Shown piece after piece: positions 14,067 through 24,921 of a DNA stretch of 64,000 bases. The notes under the pieces are model-generated. The model saw only the letters and a program-made list of their open reading frames with translations. It was not told the DNA's origin and ran no database searches. The stretch is from Acanthosepion lycidas (Eukaryota > Mollusca > Cephalopoda > Sepiida > Sepiidae): contig OZ010577.1 of NCBI GenBank assembly GCA_963932145.1, positions 15,663,889-15,727,888 of the forward strand, in the 5' to 3' direction. How positions within the stretch are numbered: position 1 is the stretch's first letter; each line of letters starts with the position of its first letter. The position numbers and the translations under genes are program-made.

Positions 14067-15875
14067 GTGAGCGTAGCATGCAAAGGTTACGACTCACGTC
14101 ACAGGGATTTCCTTGAAAACCTGTGGGGACGCAAAGTGGGTGATCGCTGTATGTTTCTCTCCTGCCGTGCGTTCTATTTACCTTTACATTCTTTCATTTC
14201 ACTTTATGAACAGGCAAGAGCCTCCTCTAAAACCGGCTTACAATTATTTTTCATTCGAACTCATACAGTGAGCGTAGGATGCAAAGGTTACGACTCACGT
14301 ACCAGGGATTTCCTTGAAAAACTGTGTGGACGCAAAGTGGGTGATCGCTGTATGTTTCTCTCCTGCTGTGCGTTCTATTTACCTTTACATTCTTTCATTT
14401 CACTTTATGAACAGGCAAGAGCCTCCTCCAAAACCGGCTTACAATTATTTTTCATTCGAACTCATACAGTGAGCGTAGCATGCAAAGGATACTATTCATA
14501 TAACAGGGATTTCCTTGAAAAACTCTGTGGACGCAAAATGGGTGATCGCTGTATGTTTCTCTCCTACCGTGCGTTCTATTTACCTTTACATTCTTTCATT
14601 TCACTTTATGAACAGGCAAGGGCCTCCTTTAAAACAGGCTTACAATTATTTTTCATTCGAACTCATACAGTGAGCGTAGCATGCAAAGGATACTATTCGT
14701 ATAACAGGGATTTCCTTGAAAAACTGTGTGGACGCAAAATGGGTAATCGCTGTAAGTTTCTCTCCTGCCGTGCGTTCTATTTACCTTTACATTCTTTCAT
14801 TTCACTTTATGAACAGGCAAGAGCCTCCTCTAAAACCGGCTTACAATTATTTTTCATTCGAACTCATACAGTGAGCGTAGCATGCAAAGGTTACGACTCA
14901 CGTAACAGATATTTCCTTGAAAAACTGTGTGGACGCAAAGTGGGTGATCGCTGTATGTTTCTCTCCTGCCGTGCGTTCTATTTACCTTTACATTCTTTCA
15001 TTTCACTTTATGAACAGGCAAGGGCCTCCTCTAAAACCGGCTTACAATTATTTTTCATTCGAACTCATACAGTGAGCGTAGCATGAAAAGGATACTATTC
15101 ATATAACAGGGATTTCCTTGAAAAACTGTGTGGACGCAAAATGGGTGATCGCTGTATGTTTCTCTCCTACCGTGCCTTCTATTTACCTTTACATTCTTTC
15201 ATTTCACTTTATGAACAGGCAAGGGCCTCCTCTAAAACCGGCTTACAATTATTTTTCATTCGAACTCATACAGTGAGCGTAGCATGCAAAGGATACTATT
15301 CATATAACAGGGATTTCCTTGAAAAACTGTGTGGACGCAAAATGGGTGATCGCTGTATGTTTCTCTCCTACCGTGCGTTCTATTTACCTTTACATTCTTT
15401 CATTTCACTTTATGAACAGGCAAGAGCCTCCTCTAAAACCGGCTTACAATTATTTTTCATTCGAACTCATACAGTGAGCGTAGCATGCAAAGGTTACGAC
15501 TCACGTAACAGATATTTCCTTGAAAAACTGTGTGGACGCAAAATGGATGATCGCTGTATGTTTCTCTCCTGCCGTGCGTTCTATTTACCTTTACATTCTT
15601 TCATTTCACTTTATGAACAGGCAAGGGTCTCCTCTAAAACCGGCTTACAATTATTTTTCATTCGAACTCATACAGTGAGCGTAGCATGCAATGGTTACGA
15701 CTCACGTAACAGGGATTGCCTTGAAAAACTGTGTGGACGCAAAATGGGTGATCGCTGTATCTTTCTCTCCTGCCGTGCGTTCTATATACATTTACTTTCT
15801 TTCATTTAACTTTATGAACAGGCAAGAGCCTCCTCTAAAACCGGCTTACAATTATTTTTCATTCGAACTCATACA
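14067..15875. repeat. Higher-order repeat of the CGTCACAGG family, 9-unit copy
   Basis: Nine monomers, 1,809 bp, again starting with CGTCACAGG and ending with the TATATACATTTAC unit. The GCATGAAAAGG variant is at 15084-15086. Compared with the 6-unit copy it has three extra monomers near its left end, one of them with GTAGGATGC, which destroys the usual GCATGC site. Confidence 0.78.
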
Positions 15876-18800
15876 GTGAGCGTAGCATGCAAAGGTTACG
15901 ACTCACGTCACAGGGATTTCCTTGAAAACCTGTGGGGACGCAAAGTGGGTGATCGCTGTATGTTTCTCTCCTGCCGTGCCTTCTATTTACCTTTACATTC
16001 TTTCATTTCACTTTATGAACAGGCAAGAGCCTCCTCTAAAACCGGCTTACAATTATTTTTCATTCGAACTCATACAGTGAGCGTAGCATGCAAAGGATAC
16101 TATTCATATAACAGGGATTTCCTTGAAAAACTCTGTGGACGCAAAATGGGTGATCGCTGTATGTTTCTCTCCTACCGTGCGTTCTATTTACCTTTACATT
16201 CTTTCATTTCACTTTATGAACAGGCAAGGGCCTCCTTTAAAACCGGCTTACAATTATTTTTCATTCGAACTCATACAGTGAGCGTAGCATGCAAAGGATA
16301 CTATTCATATAACAGGGATTTCCTTGAAAAACTGTGTGGACGCAAAATGGGTGATCGCTGTAAGTTTCTCTCCTGCCGTGCGTTCTATTTACCTTTACAT
16401 TCTTTCATTTCACTTTATGAACAGGCAAGAGCCTCCTCTAAAACCGGCTTACAATTATTTTTCATTCGAACTCATACAGTGAGCGTAGCATGCAAAGGTT
16501 ACGACTCACGTAACAGATATTTCCTTGAAAAACTGTGTGGACGCAAAGTGGGTGATCGCTGTATGTTTCTCTCCTGCCGTGCGTTCTATTTACCTTTACA
16601 TTCTTTCATTTCACTTTATGAACAGGCAAGGGCCTCCTCTAAAACCGGCTTACAATTATTTTTCATTCGAACTCATACAGTGAGCGTAGCATGCAAAGGA
16701 TACTATTCATATAACAGGGATTTCCTTGAAAAACTCTGTGGACGCAAAATGGGTGATCGCTGTATGTTTCTCTCCTACCGTGCGTTCTATTTACCTTTAC
16801 ATTCTTTCATTTCACTTTATGAACAGGCAAGGGCCTCCTTTAAAACAGGCTTACAATTATTTTTCATTCGAACTCATACAGTGAGCGTAGCATGCAAAGG
16901 ATACTATTCGTATAACAGGGATTTCCTTGAAAAACTGTGTGGACGCAAAATGGGTAATCGCTGTAAGTTTCTCTCCTGCCGTGCGTTCTATTTACCTTTA
17001 CATTCTTTCATTTCACTTTATGAACAGGCAAGAGCCTCCTCTAAAACCGGCTTACAATTATTTTTCATTCGAACTCATACAGTGAGCGTAGCATGCAAAG
17101 GTTACGACTCACGTAACAGATATTTCCTTGAAAAACTGTGTGGACGCAAAGTGGGTGATCGCTGTATGTTTCTCTCCTGCCGTGCGTTCTATTTACCTTT
17201 ACATTCTTTCATTTCACTTTATGAACAGGCAAGGGCCTCCTCTAAAACCGGCTTACAATTATTTTTCATTCGAACTCATACAGTGAGCGTAGCATGAAAA
17301 GGATACTATTCATATAACAGGGATTTCCTTGAAAAACTGTGTGGACGCAAAATGGGTGATCGCTGTATGTTTCTCTCCTACCGTGCCTTCTATTTACCTT
17401 TACATTCTTTCATTTCACTTTATGAACAGGCAAGGGCCTCCTCTAAAACCGGCTTACAATTATTTTTCATTCGAACTCATACAGTGAGCGTAGCATGCAA
17501 AGGATACTATTCATATAACAGGGATTTCCTTGAAAAACTGTGTGGACGCAAAATGGGTGATCGCTGTATGTTTCTCTCCTACCGTGCGTTCTATTTACCT
17601 TTACATTCTTTCATTTCACTTTATGAACAGGCAAGAGCCTCCTCTAAAACCGGCTTACAATTATTTTTCATTCGAACTCATACAGTGAGCGTAGCATGCA
17701 AAGGTTACGACTCACGTAACAGATATTTCCTTGAAAAACTGTGTGGACGCAAAATGGATGATCGCTGTATGTTTCTCTCCTGCCGTGCGTTCTATTTACC
17801 TTTACATTCTTTCATTTCACTTTATGAACAGGCAAGGGTCTCCTCTAAAACCGGCTTACAATTATTTTTCATTCGAACTCATACAGTGAGCGTAGCATGC
17901 AATGGTTACGACTCACGTAACAGGGATTGCCTTGAAAAACTGTGTGGACGCAAAATGGGTGATCGCTGTATCTTTCTCTCCTGCCGTGCGTTCTATATAC
18001 ATTTACTTTCTTTCATTTAACTTTATGAACAGGCAAGAGCCTCCTCTAAAACCGGCTTACAATTATTTTTCATTCGAACTCATACAGTGAGCGTAGCATG
18101 CAAAGGTTACGACTCACGTCACAGGGATTTCCTTGAAAACCTGTGGGGACGCAAAGTGGGTGATCGCTGTATGTTTCTCTCCTGCCGTGCGTTCTATTTA
18201 CCTTTACATTCTTTCATTTCACTTTATGAACAGGCAAGAGCCTCCTCTAAAACCGGCTTACAATTATTTTTCATTCGAACTCATACAGTGAGCGTAGCAT
18301 GCAAAGGATACTATTCATATAACAGGGATTTCCTTGAAAAACTCTGTGGACGCAAAATGGGTGATCGCTGTATGTTTCTCTCCTACCGTGCGTTCTATTT
18401 ACCTTTACATTCTTTCATTTCACTTTATGAACAGGCAAGGGCCTCCTTTAAAACCGGCTTACAATTATTTTTCATTCGAACTCATACAGTGAGCGTAGCA
18501 TGCAAAGGATACTATTCATATAACAGGGATTTCCTTGAAAAACTGTGTGGACGCAAAATGGGTGATCGCTGTAAGTTTCTCTCCTGCCGTGCGTTCTATT
18601 TACCTTTACATTCTTTCATTTCACTTTATGAACAGGCAAGAGCCTCCTCTAAAACCGGCTTACAATTATTTTTCATTCGAACTCATACAGTGAGCGTAGC
18701 ATGCAAAGGTTACGACTCACGTAACAGATATTTCCTTGAAAAACTGTGTGGACGCAAAGTGGGTGATCGCTGTATGTTTCTCTCCTGCCGTGCGTTCTAT

Positions 18801-18890
18801 TTACCTTTACATTCTTTCATTTCACTTTATGAACAGGCAAGGGCCTCCTCTAAAACCGGCTTACAATTATTTTTCATTCGAACTCATACA
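14469..18890. repeat. Near-identical 2,211-bp tandem duplication (11 units)
   Basis: 14469-16679 and 16680-18890 correspond monomer by monomer, sharing the private variants of each unit: AAAACAGG, TTCGTATAAC, GGGTAATCGC, GCATGA, GGATGATCGC, TATATACATT, CGTCACAGG and CCTTTAAAAC. The differences noticed were few, for example C at 15980 against G at 18191. This is an event later than the formation of the higher-order repeats it cuts across. Confidence 0.8.
15876..18086. repeat. Higher-order repeat of the CGTCACAGG family, 11-unit copy
   Basis: Eleven monomers, 2,211 bp, with GCATGAAAAGG at 17295-17297. A three-monomer run (type 2, type 2, type 1) occurs twice in succession, at 16077-16679 and 16680-17282. 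The second run carries AAAACAGG, TTCGTATAAC and GGGTAATCGC, private variants also seen at 14469-15071, so it was brought in from that place. Confidence 0.8.
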
Positions 18891-19493
18891 GTGAGCGTAG
18901 CATGCAAAGGATACTATTCATATAACAGGGATTTCCTTGAAAAACTGTGTGGACGCAAAATGGGTGATCGCTGTATGTTTCTCTCCTACCGTGCGTTCTA
19001 TTTACCTTTACATTCTTTCATTTCACTTTATGAACAGGCAAGAGCCTCCTCTAAAACCGGCTTACAATTATTTTTCATTCGAACTCATACAGTGAGCGTA
19101 GCATGCAAAGGTTACGACTCACGTAACAGATATTTCCTTGAAAAACTGTGTGGACGCAAAATGGATGATTGCTGTATATTTCTCTCCTGCCGTGCGTTCT
19201 ATTTACCTTTACATTCTTTCATTTCACTTTATGAACAGGCAAGGGCCTCCTCTAAAACCGGCTTACAATTATTTTTCATTCGAACTCATACAGTGAGCGT
19301 AGCATGCAATGGTTACGACTCACGTAACAGGGATTGCCTTGAAAAACTGTGTGGACGCAAAATGGGTGATCGCTGTATCTTTCTCTCCTGCCGTGCGTTC
19401 TATATACATTTACTTTCTTTCATTTAACTTTATGAACAGGCAAGAGCCTCCTCTAAATCCGGCTTACAATTATTTTTCATTCGAACTCATACA
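18087..19493. repeat. Higher-order repeat of the CGTCACAGG family, 7-unit copy
   Basis: Seven monomers, 1,407 bp, lacking the GCATGAAAAGG monomer. The sixth monomer has GGATGATTGCTGTATATTTC, a variant of the GGATGATCGC units at 13665, 15474 and 17685. A further CGTCACAGG monomer at 19494 starts a degenerate continuation. Confidence 0.75.
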
Positions 19494-20297
19494 GTGAGCG
19501 TAGCATGCAAAGGTTACGACTCACGTCACAGGGATTTCCTTGAAAACCTGTGGGGACGCAAAGTGGGTGATCGCTGTATGTTTCTCTCCTGCCGTGCGTT
19601 CTATTTACCTTTACATTCTTTCATTTCACTTTATGAACAGGCAAGAGCCTCCTCTAAAACCGGCTTACAATTATTTTTCATTCGAACTCATACAGTGAGC
19701 GTACCATGCAAAGGATACTATTCATATAACAGGGATTTCCTTGAAAAACTGTGTGGACGCAAAATGGGTGATCGCTGTATGTTTCTCTCCTGCCGTGCGT
19801 TCTATTTACCTTTACATTCTTTCATTTCACTTTATGAACAGGCAAGAGCCTCCTCTAAAGCCGTCTTACAATTATTGTTAATTCGAACTCATACAGTGAG
19901 CGTAGCATGCAAAGGTTACGACTCACGTAACAGGGATTTCCTTGAAAAACTGTGTGGACGCAAAGTGGGTGATCGCTGTATGTTTCTCTCCTGCCGTGCC
20001 TTCTATTTACCTTTACATTCTTTCATTTCACTTTATGAACAGGCAAGAGCCTCCTCTAAAACCGGCTTACAATTATTTTTCATTCGAACTCATACAGTGA
20101 GCGTAGCATGCAAAGGTTACGACTCACGTAACAGGGATTTCCTTGAAAAACTGTGTGGACGGAAAATGGGTGATCGCTGTAAGTTTCTCTCCTGCCGTGC
20201 GTTCTATTTACCTTTACATTCTTTCATTTCACTTTATGAACAGGCTAGGGTCTCCTCTAAAACCGGCTTACAATTATTTTTCATTCGAACTCATACA

Positions 20298-20900
20298 GTG
20301 AGCGTAGCATGCAAAGGATAATATTCATATAACAGGGATTTCCTTGAAAAACTGTGTGGACGCAAAGTGGGTGATCGCGGTATGTTTCTCTCCTGCCGTG
20401 CGTTCTATTTACCTTTACATTCTTTCATTTCACTTTATGAACAGGCAAGAGCCTCCTCTAAAACCGGCTTACAATTATTTTTCATTCGAACTCATACAGT
20501 GAGCGTAGCATGCAAAGGTTACGACACACGTAACAGGGATTGCCTTGAATAACTGTGTGGACGCAAAATGGGTGATCGCTGTATCTTTCTCTCCTGCCGT
20601 GCGTTCTATATACATTTACTTTCTTTCATTTAACTTTATGAACAGGCAAGAGCCTCCTCTAAAACCGGCTTACAATTATTTTTCATTCGAACTCATACAG
20701 TGAGCGTAGCATGCAAAGGTTACGACTCACGTAACAGGGATTTCCTTGAAAACCTGTGTGGACGCAAAGTGGGTGATCGCTCTATGTTTCTCTCCTGCCG
20801 TGCGTTCTATTTACCTTTACATTCTTTCATTTCACTTTATGAACAGGCAAGTGTCTCCTCCAAAACCGGCTTACAATTATTTTTCATTCGAACTCATACA
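20298..20900. repeat. Three-monomer segment with a distant copy at 47239-47841
   Basis: A type-2 TAA unit with GATCGCGGTATG, then a TATATACATTTAC unit ending in TTTAAC, then a type-1 unit with GAAAACCTGTG and AAAGTGGG. The same order with the same rare GATCGCGGTATG reappears at 47239-47841, about 26.9 kb to the right. The monomer at 20499 also has TTGAATAAC, a private stop. Confidence 0.7.
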
Positions 20901-22709
20901 GTGAGCGTAGCATGCAATGGATAATATTAATATAACAGGGATTTCTTTAAAAAACTGTGTGGACGCAAAGTGGGTGATCGCTGTATGTTTCTCTCCTGCC
21001 GTGCGTTCTATTTACCTTTACATTCTTTCATTTCACTTTATGAACAGGCAAGAGCCTCCTCTAAAACCGGCTTACAATTATTTTTCATTCGAACTCATAC
21101 AGTGAGCGTAGCATGCAAAGGTTACGACTCACGTAACAGGGATTGCCTTGAAAAACTGTGTGGACGCAAAATGTGTGATCGCTGTATGTTTCTCTCCTGC
21201 CGTGCGTTCTATTTACATTTACTTTCTTTCATTTAACTTTATGAACAGGCAAGAGCCTCCTCTAAAACCGGCTTACAATTATTTTTCATTCGAACTCATA
21301 CAGTGAGCGTAGCATGCAAAGGATACTATTCATATAACAGGGATTTCCTTGAAAAATTCTGTGGACGCAAAATGTGTGATCGCTGTATGTTTCTCTCCTG
21401 CCGTGCGTTCTATTTACATTTACATTCTTTCATTTCACTTTATGAACAGGCAAGAGCCTCCTCTAAAACCGGCTTACAATTATTTTTCATTCGAACTCAT
21501 ACAGTGAGCGTAGCATGCAAAGGTTACGACTCACGTAACAGGGATTTCCTTGAAAAACTGTGTGGACGCAAAATGGGTGATCGCTGTATGTTTCTCTCGT
21601 GCCGTGCGTTCTATTTACCTTTACATTCTTTCATTTCACTTTATGAACAGGCAAGAGCCTCCTCTAAAACCGGCTTACAATTATTTTTCATTCGAACTCA
21701 TACAGTGAGCGTAGCATGCAAAGGTTACGACTCACGTAACAGGGATTTCCTTGAAAAACTGTGTGGACGCAAAATGGGTGATCGCTGTATGTTTCTCTCC
21801 TGCCGTGCGTTCTATTTACCTTTACATTCTTTCATTTCAGTTTATGAACAGGCAAGAGCCTACTCTAAAACCGGCTTACAATTATTTTTCATTCGAACTC
21901 ATACAGTGAGCGTAGCATGCAAAGGATACTATTCATATAACAGGGATTTCCTTGAAAAATAGTGTGGACGCAAAATGTGTGATCGCTGTATGTTTCTCTC
22001 GTGCCGTGCGTTCTATTTACCTTTACATTCTTTCATTTCACTTTATGAACAGGCAAGAGCCTCCTCTAAAACCGGCTTACAATTATTTTTCATTCGAACT
22101 CATACAGTGAGCGTAGCATGCAAAGGTTACGACTCACGTAACAGGGATTTCCTTGAAAAACTGTGTGGACGCAAAATGGGTGATCGCTGTATGTTTCTCT
22201 CGTGCCGTGCGTTCTATTTACCTTTACATTCTTTCATTTCAGTTTATGAACAGGCAAGAGCCTCCTCTAAAACCGGCTTACAATTATTTTTCATTCGAAC
22301 TCATACAGTGAGCGTAGCATGCAAAGGTTACGACTCACGTAACAGGGATTTCCTTGAAAAACTGTGTGGACGCAAAATGGGTGATCGCTGTATGTTTCTC
22401 TCCTGCCGTGCGTTCTATTTACCTTTACATTCTTTCATTTCAGTTTATGAACAGGCAAGAGCCTCCTCTAAAACCGGCTTACAATTATTTTTCATTCGAA
22501 CTCATACAGTGAGCGTAGCATGCAAAGGATACTATTCATATAACAGGGATTTCCTTGAAAAATTCTGTGGACGCAAAATGTGTGATCGCTGTATGTTTCT
22601 CTCCTGCCGTGCGTTCTATTTACATTTACATTCTTTCATTTCACTTTATGAACAGGCAAGAGCCTCCTCTAAAACCGGCTTACAATTATTTTTCATTCGA
22701 ACTCATACA
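20901..22709. repeat. Block of ATGTGTGATCGC and CTCTCGTGCCG variants
   Basis: Nine monomers dominated by three local variants: ATGTGTGATC in place of ATGGGTGATC (21102, 21303, 21906, 22509), CTCTCGTGCC in place of CTCTCCTGCC, and TTTCAGTTTATG in place of TTTCACTTTATG. The monomer at 21906 starts as type 2, has AAAATAG (an in-frame TAG at 21960-21962), then continues with both local variants, so it looks chimeric. These variants fade out to the right, reappearing only as single cases near 26031 and 29816. Confidence 0.7.
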
Positions 22710-23312
22710 GTGAGCGTAGCATGCAAAGGTTACGACTCACGTAACAGGGATTTCCTTGAAAAACTGTGTGGACGCAAAATGGGTGATCGCTGTATGTTTC
22801 TCTCCTGCCGTGCGTTCTATTTACCTTTACATTCTTTCATTTCACTTTATGAACAGGCAAAAGCCTACTCTAAAACCGGCTTACAATTATTTTTCATTCG
22901 AACTCATACAGTGAGCGTAGCATGCAAAGGATACTATTCATATAACAGGGATTTCCTTGAAAAATTGTGTGGACGCAAAATGGGTGATCGCTGTATGTTT
23001 CTCTCCTGCCGTGCGTTCTATTTATATTTACTTTCTTTCATTTAACTTTATGAACAGGCAAGAGCCTCCTCTAAAACCGGCTTACAATTATTTTTCATTC
23101 GAACTCATACAGTGAGCGTAGCATGCAAAGGTTACGACTCACGCAACAGGGATTTCCTTGAAAAACTGTGTGGACGCAAAATGGGTGATCGCTGTATGTT
23201 TCTCTCCTGCCGTGCGTTCTATTTACCTTTACATTCTTTCATTTCACTTTATGAACAGACAAGAGCCTCCTCTAAAACCGGCTTACAATTATTTTTCATT
23301 CGAACTCATACA

Positions 23313-23513
23313 GTGAGCGTAGCATGCAAAGGTTACGACTCACGTAACAGGGATTTCCTTGAAAAACTGTGTGGACGCAAAATGGGTGATCGCTGTATGT
23401 TTCTCTCCTGCCGTGCGTTCTATTTACCTTTACATTCTTTCATTTCACTTTATGAACAGGCAAGAGCCTCCTCTAAAACCGGCTTACAATTATTTTTCAT
23501 TCGAACTCATACA
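23313..23513 (+). repeat. Reference monomer, type 1 (exact consensus copy)
   Basis: This copy matches the consensus I derived by eye at every position. Landmarks within it: a SphI-type GCATGC near the start, the 17-bp dyad at 23332-23348, a run of five A at 23362-23366, a 36-nt stretch without G on the + strand at 23418-23453, a run of five T at 23493-23497, and a TTCGAA palindrome just after it. It has no stop codon in the frame that starts with its first GTG. Variation among copies concentrates in the dyad box, around the CTG/TTG and CGCAAAATG/CGCAAAGTG segments, at the ATG/AAG site before TTTCTCTCC, and in the G-free tract; the final 45 bases and the start of the next unit vary least. Confidence 0.95.
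23332..23348. other. Dyad box of type-1 monomers (example)
   Basis: GTTACGACTCACGTAAC has perfect 6-bp inverted arms (GTTACG and CGTAAC) around a 5-bp centre. It recurs in every intact type-1 unit. A second, overlapping 5-bp pairing is possible between the GTGAG that starts the unit and the CTCAC in the box. A dyad of this size is a reasonable candidate protein-binding site, but no known motif was matched: in particular it does not contain the TTCG-N4-A-N2-CGGG core of a CENP-B box. Function is inference. Confidence 0.6.
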
Positions 23514-24317
23514 GTGAGCGTAGCATGCAAAGGATACTATTCATATAACAGGGATTTCCTTGAAAAATTGTGTGGACGCAAAATGGGTGAAAGCTGTATG
23601 TTTCTCTCCTGCCGTGCGTTCTATTTACATTTACTTTCTTTCATTTAACTTTATGAACAGGCAAGAGCCTCCTCTAAAACCGGCTTACAATTATTTTTCA
23701 TTCGAACTCATACAGTGAGCGTAGCATGCAAAGGATACTATTCATATAACAGGGATTTCCTTGAAAAATTGTGTGGACGCAAAATGGGTGAAAGCTGTAT
23801 GTTTCTCTCCTGCCGTGCGTTCTATTTACATTTACTTTCTTTCATTTAACTTTATGAACAGGCAAGAGCCTCCTCTAAAACCGGCTTACAATTATTTTTC
23901 ATTCGAACTCATACAGTGAGCGTAGCATGCAAAGGATACTATTCATATAACAGGGATTTCCTTGAAAAATTGTGTGGACGCAAAATGGGTGATCGCTGTA
24001 TGTTTCTCTCCTGCCGTGCGTTCTATTTACATTTACATTCTTTCATTTCACTTTATGAACAGGCAAGAGCCTCCTCTAAAACCGGCTTACAATTATTTTT
24101 CATTCGAACTCATACAGTGAGCGTAGTATGCAAAGGTTACGACTCACGTAACAGGGATTTCCTTGAAAAACTGTGTGGACGCAAAATGGGTGATCGCTGT
24201 ATGTTTCTCTCCTGCCGTGCGTTCTATTTACCTTTACATTCTTTCATTTCACTTTATGAACAGGCAAGAGCCTCCTCTAAAACCGGCTTACAATTATTTT
24301 TCATTCGAACTCATACA

Positions 24318-24921
24318 GTGAGCGTAGCATGCAAAGGTTACGACTCACGTAACAGGGATTTCCTTGAAAAACTGTGTGGAGTCAAAATGGGTGATCGCTG
24401 TATGTTTCTCTCCTGCCGTGCGTTCTATTTACCTTTACATTCTTTCATTTCACTTTATGAACAGGCAAGAGCCTCCTCTAAAACCGGCTTACAATTATTT
24501 TTCATTCGAACTCATACAGTGAGCGTAGCATGCAAATGTTACGACTCACGTAACAGGGATTTCCTTGAAAAACTTTGTGGACGCAAAATGGATGATCGCT
24601 GTATGTTTCTCTCCTGCCGTGCGTTCTATTTACCTTTACATTCTTTCATTTCACTTTATGAACAGGCAAGAGCCTCCTCTAAAACCGGCTTACAATTATT
24701 TTTCATTCGAACTCATACAGTGAGCGTAGCATGCAAAGGTTACGATTCATATAACAGGCAATTTCCTTGAAAAAATGTGTGGACGCAAAATGGGTGATCG
24801 CTGTATGTTTCTCTCCTGCCGTGCGTTCTATTTACATTTACATTCTTTCATTTCACTTTATGAACAGGCAAGAGCCTCCTCTAAAACCGGCTTACAATTA
24901 TTTTTCATTCGAACTCATACA
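24318..24921. repeat. Trimer cassette ending in a hybrid-box monomer
   Basis: A unit with GGAGTCAAAATGGG, a unit with CTTTGTGGACGC, then a hybrid-box unit with a 1-bp insertion. The same trio stands at 27737-28340, 38190-38793, 39196-39799, 42815-43418 and 43821-44424. In the first two places the middle unit also has GCAAATGTTACG and ATGGATGATC; in the others it does not. Confidence 0.78.
24738..24758. other. Hybrid box 1 of 7
   Basis: Core GTTACGATTCATATAAC: left half as in type 1, right half as in type 2, so the 6-bp dyad is lost. It is followed by GGCAATTTCC in place of GGGATTTCC, a net gain of one base at 24759-24760. Confidence 0.85.

Noticed and set aside
23327..23348. tRNA-derived or Pol III promoter boxes (GGTTACGACTC resembles a B box, TAGCATGCAAAGG an A box)
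   Set aside because: The B-box likeness needs an extra base, the A-box likeness has mismatches at conserved places, the two would touch each other instead of lying 30-60 bp apart, and no oligo-A or terminator follows.
23362..23497. Sub-repeats inside the 201-bp unit
   Set aside because: Only weak similarity between ATTTACCTTT and ATTTCACTTT was seen in the G-free tract. It does not extend, so an origin of the unit from a shorter repeat is not supported.
23313..23513. CENP-B box
   Set aside because: The only TTCG lies in TTCGAACTCATAC, which lacks the following A and CGGG of the core motif. No unit was seen with a better match.
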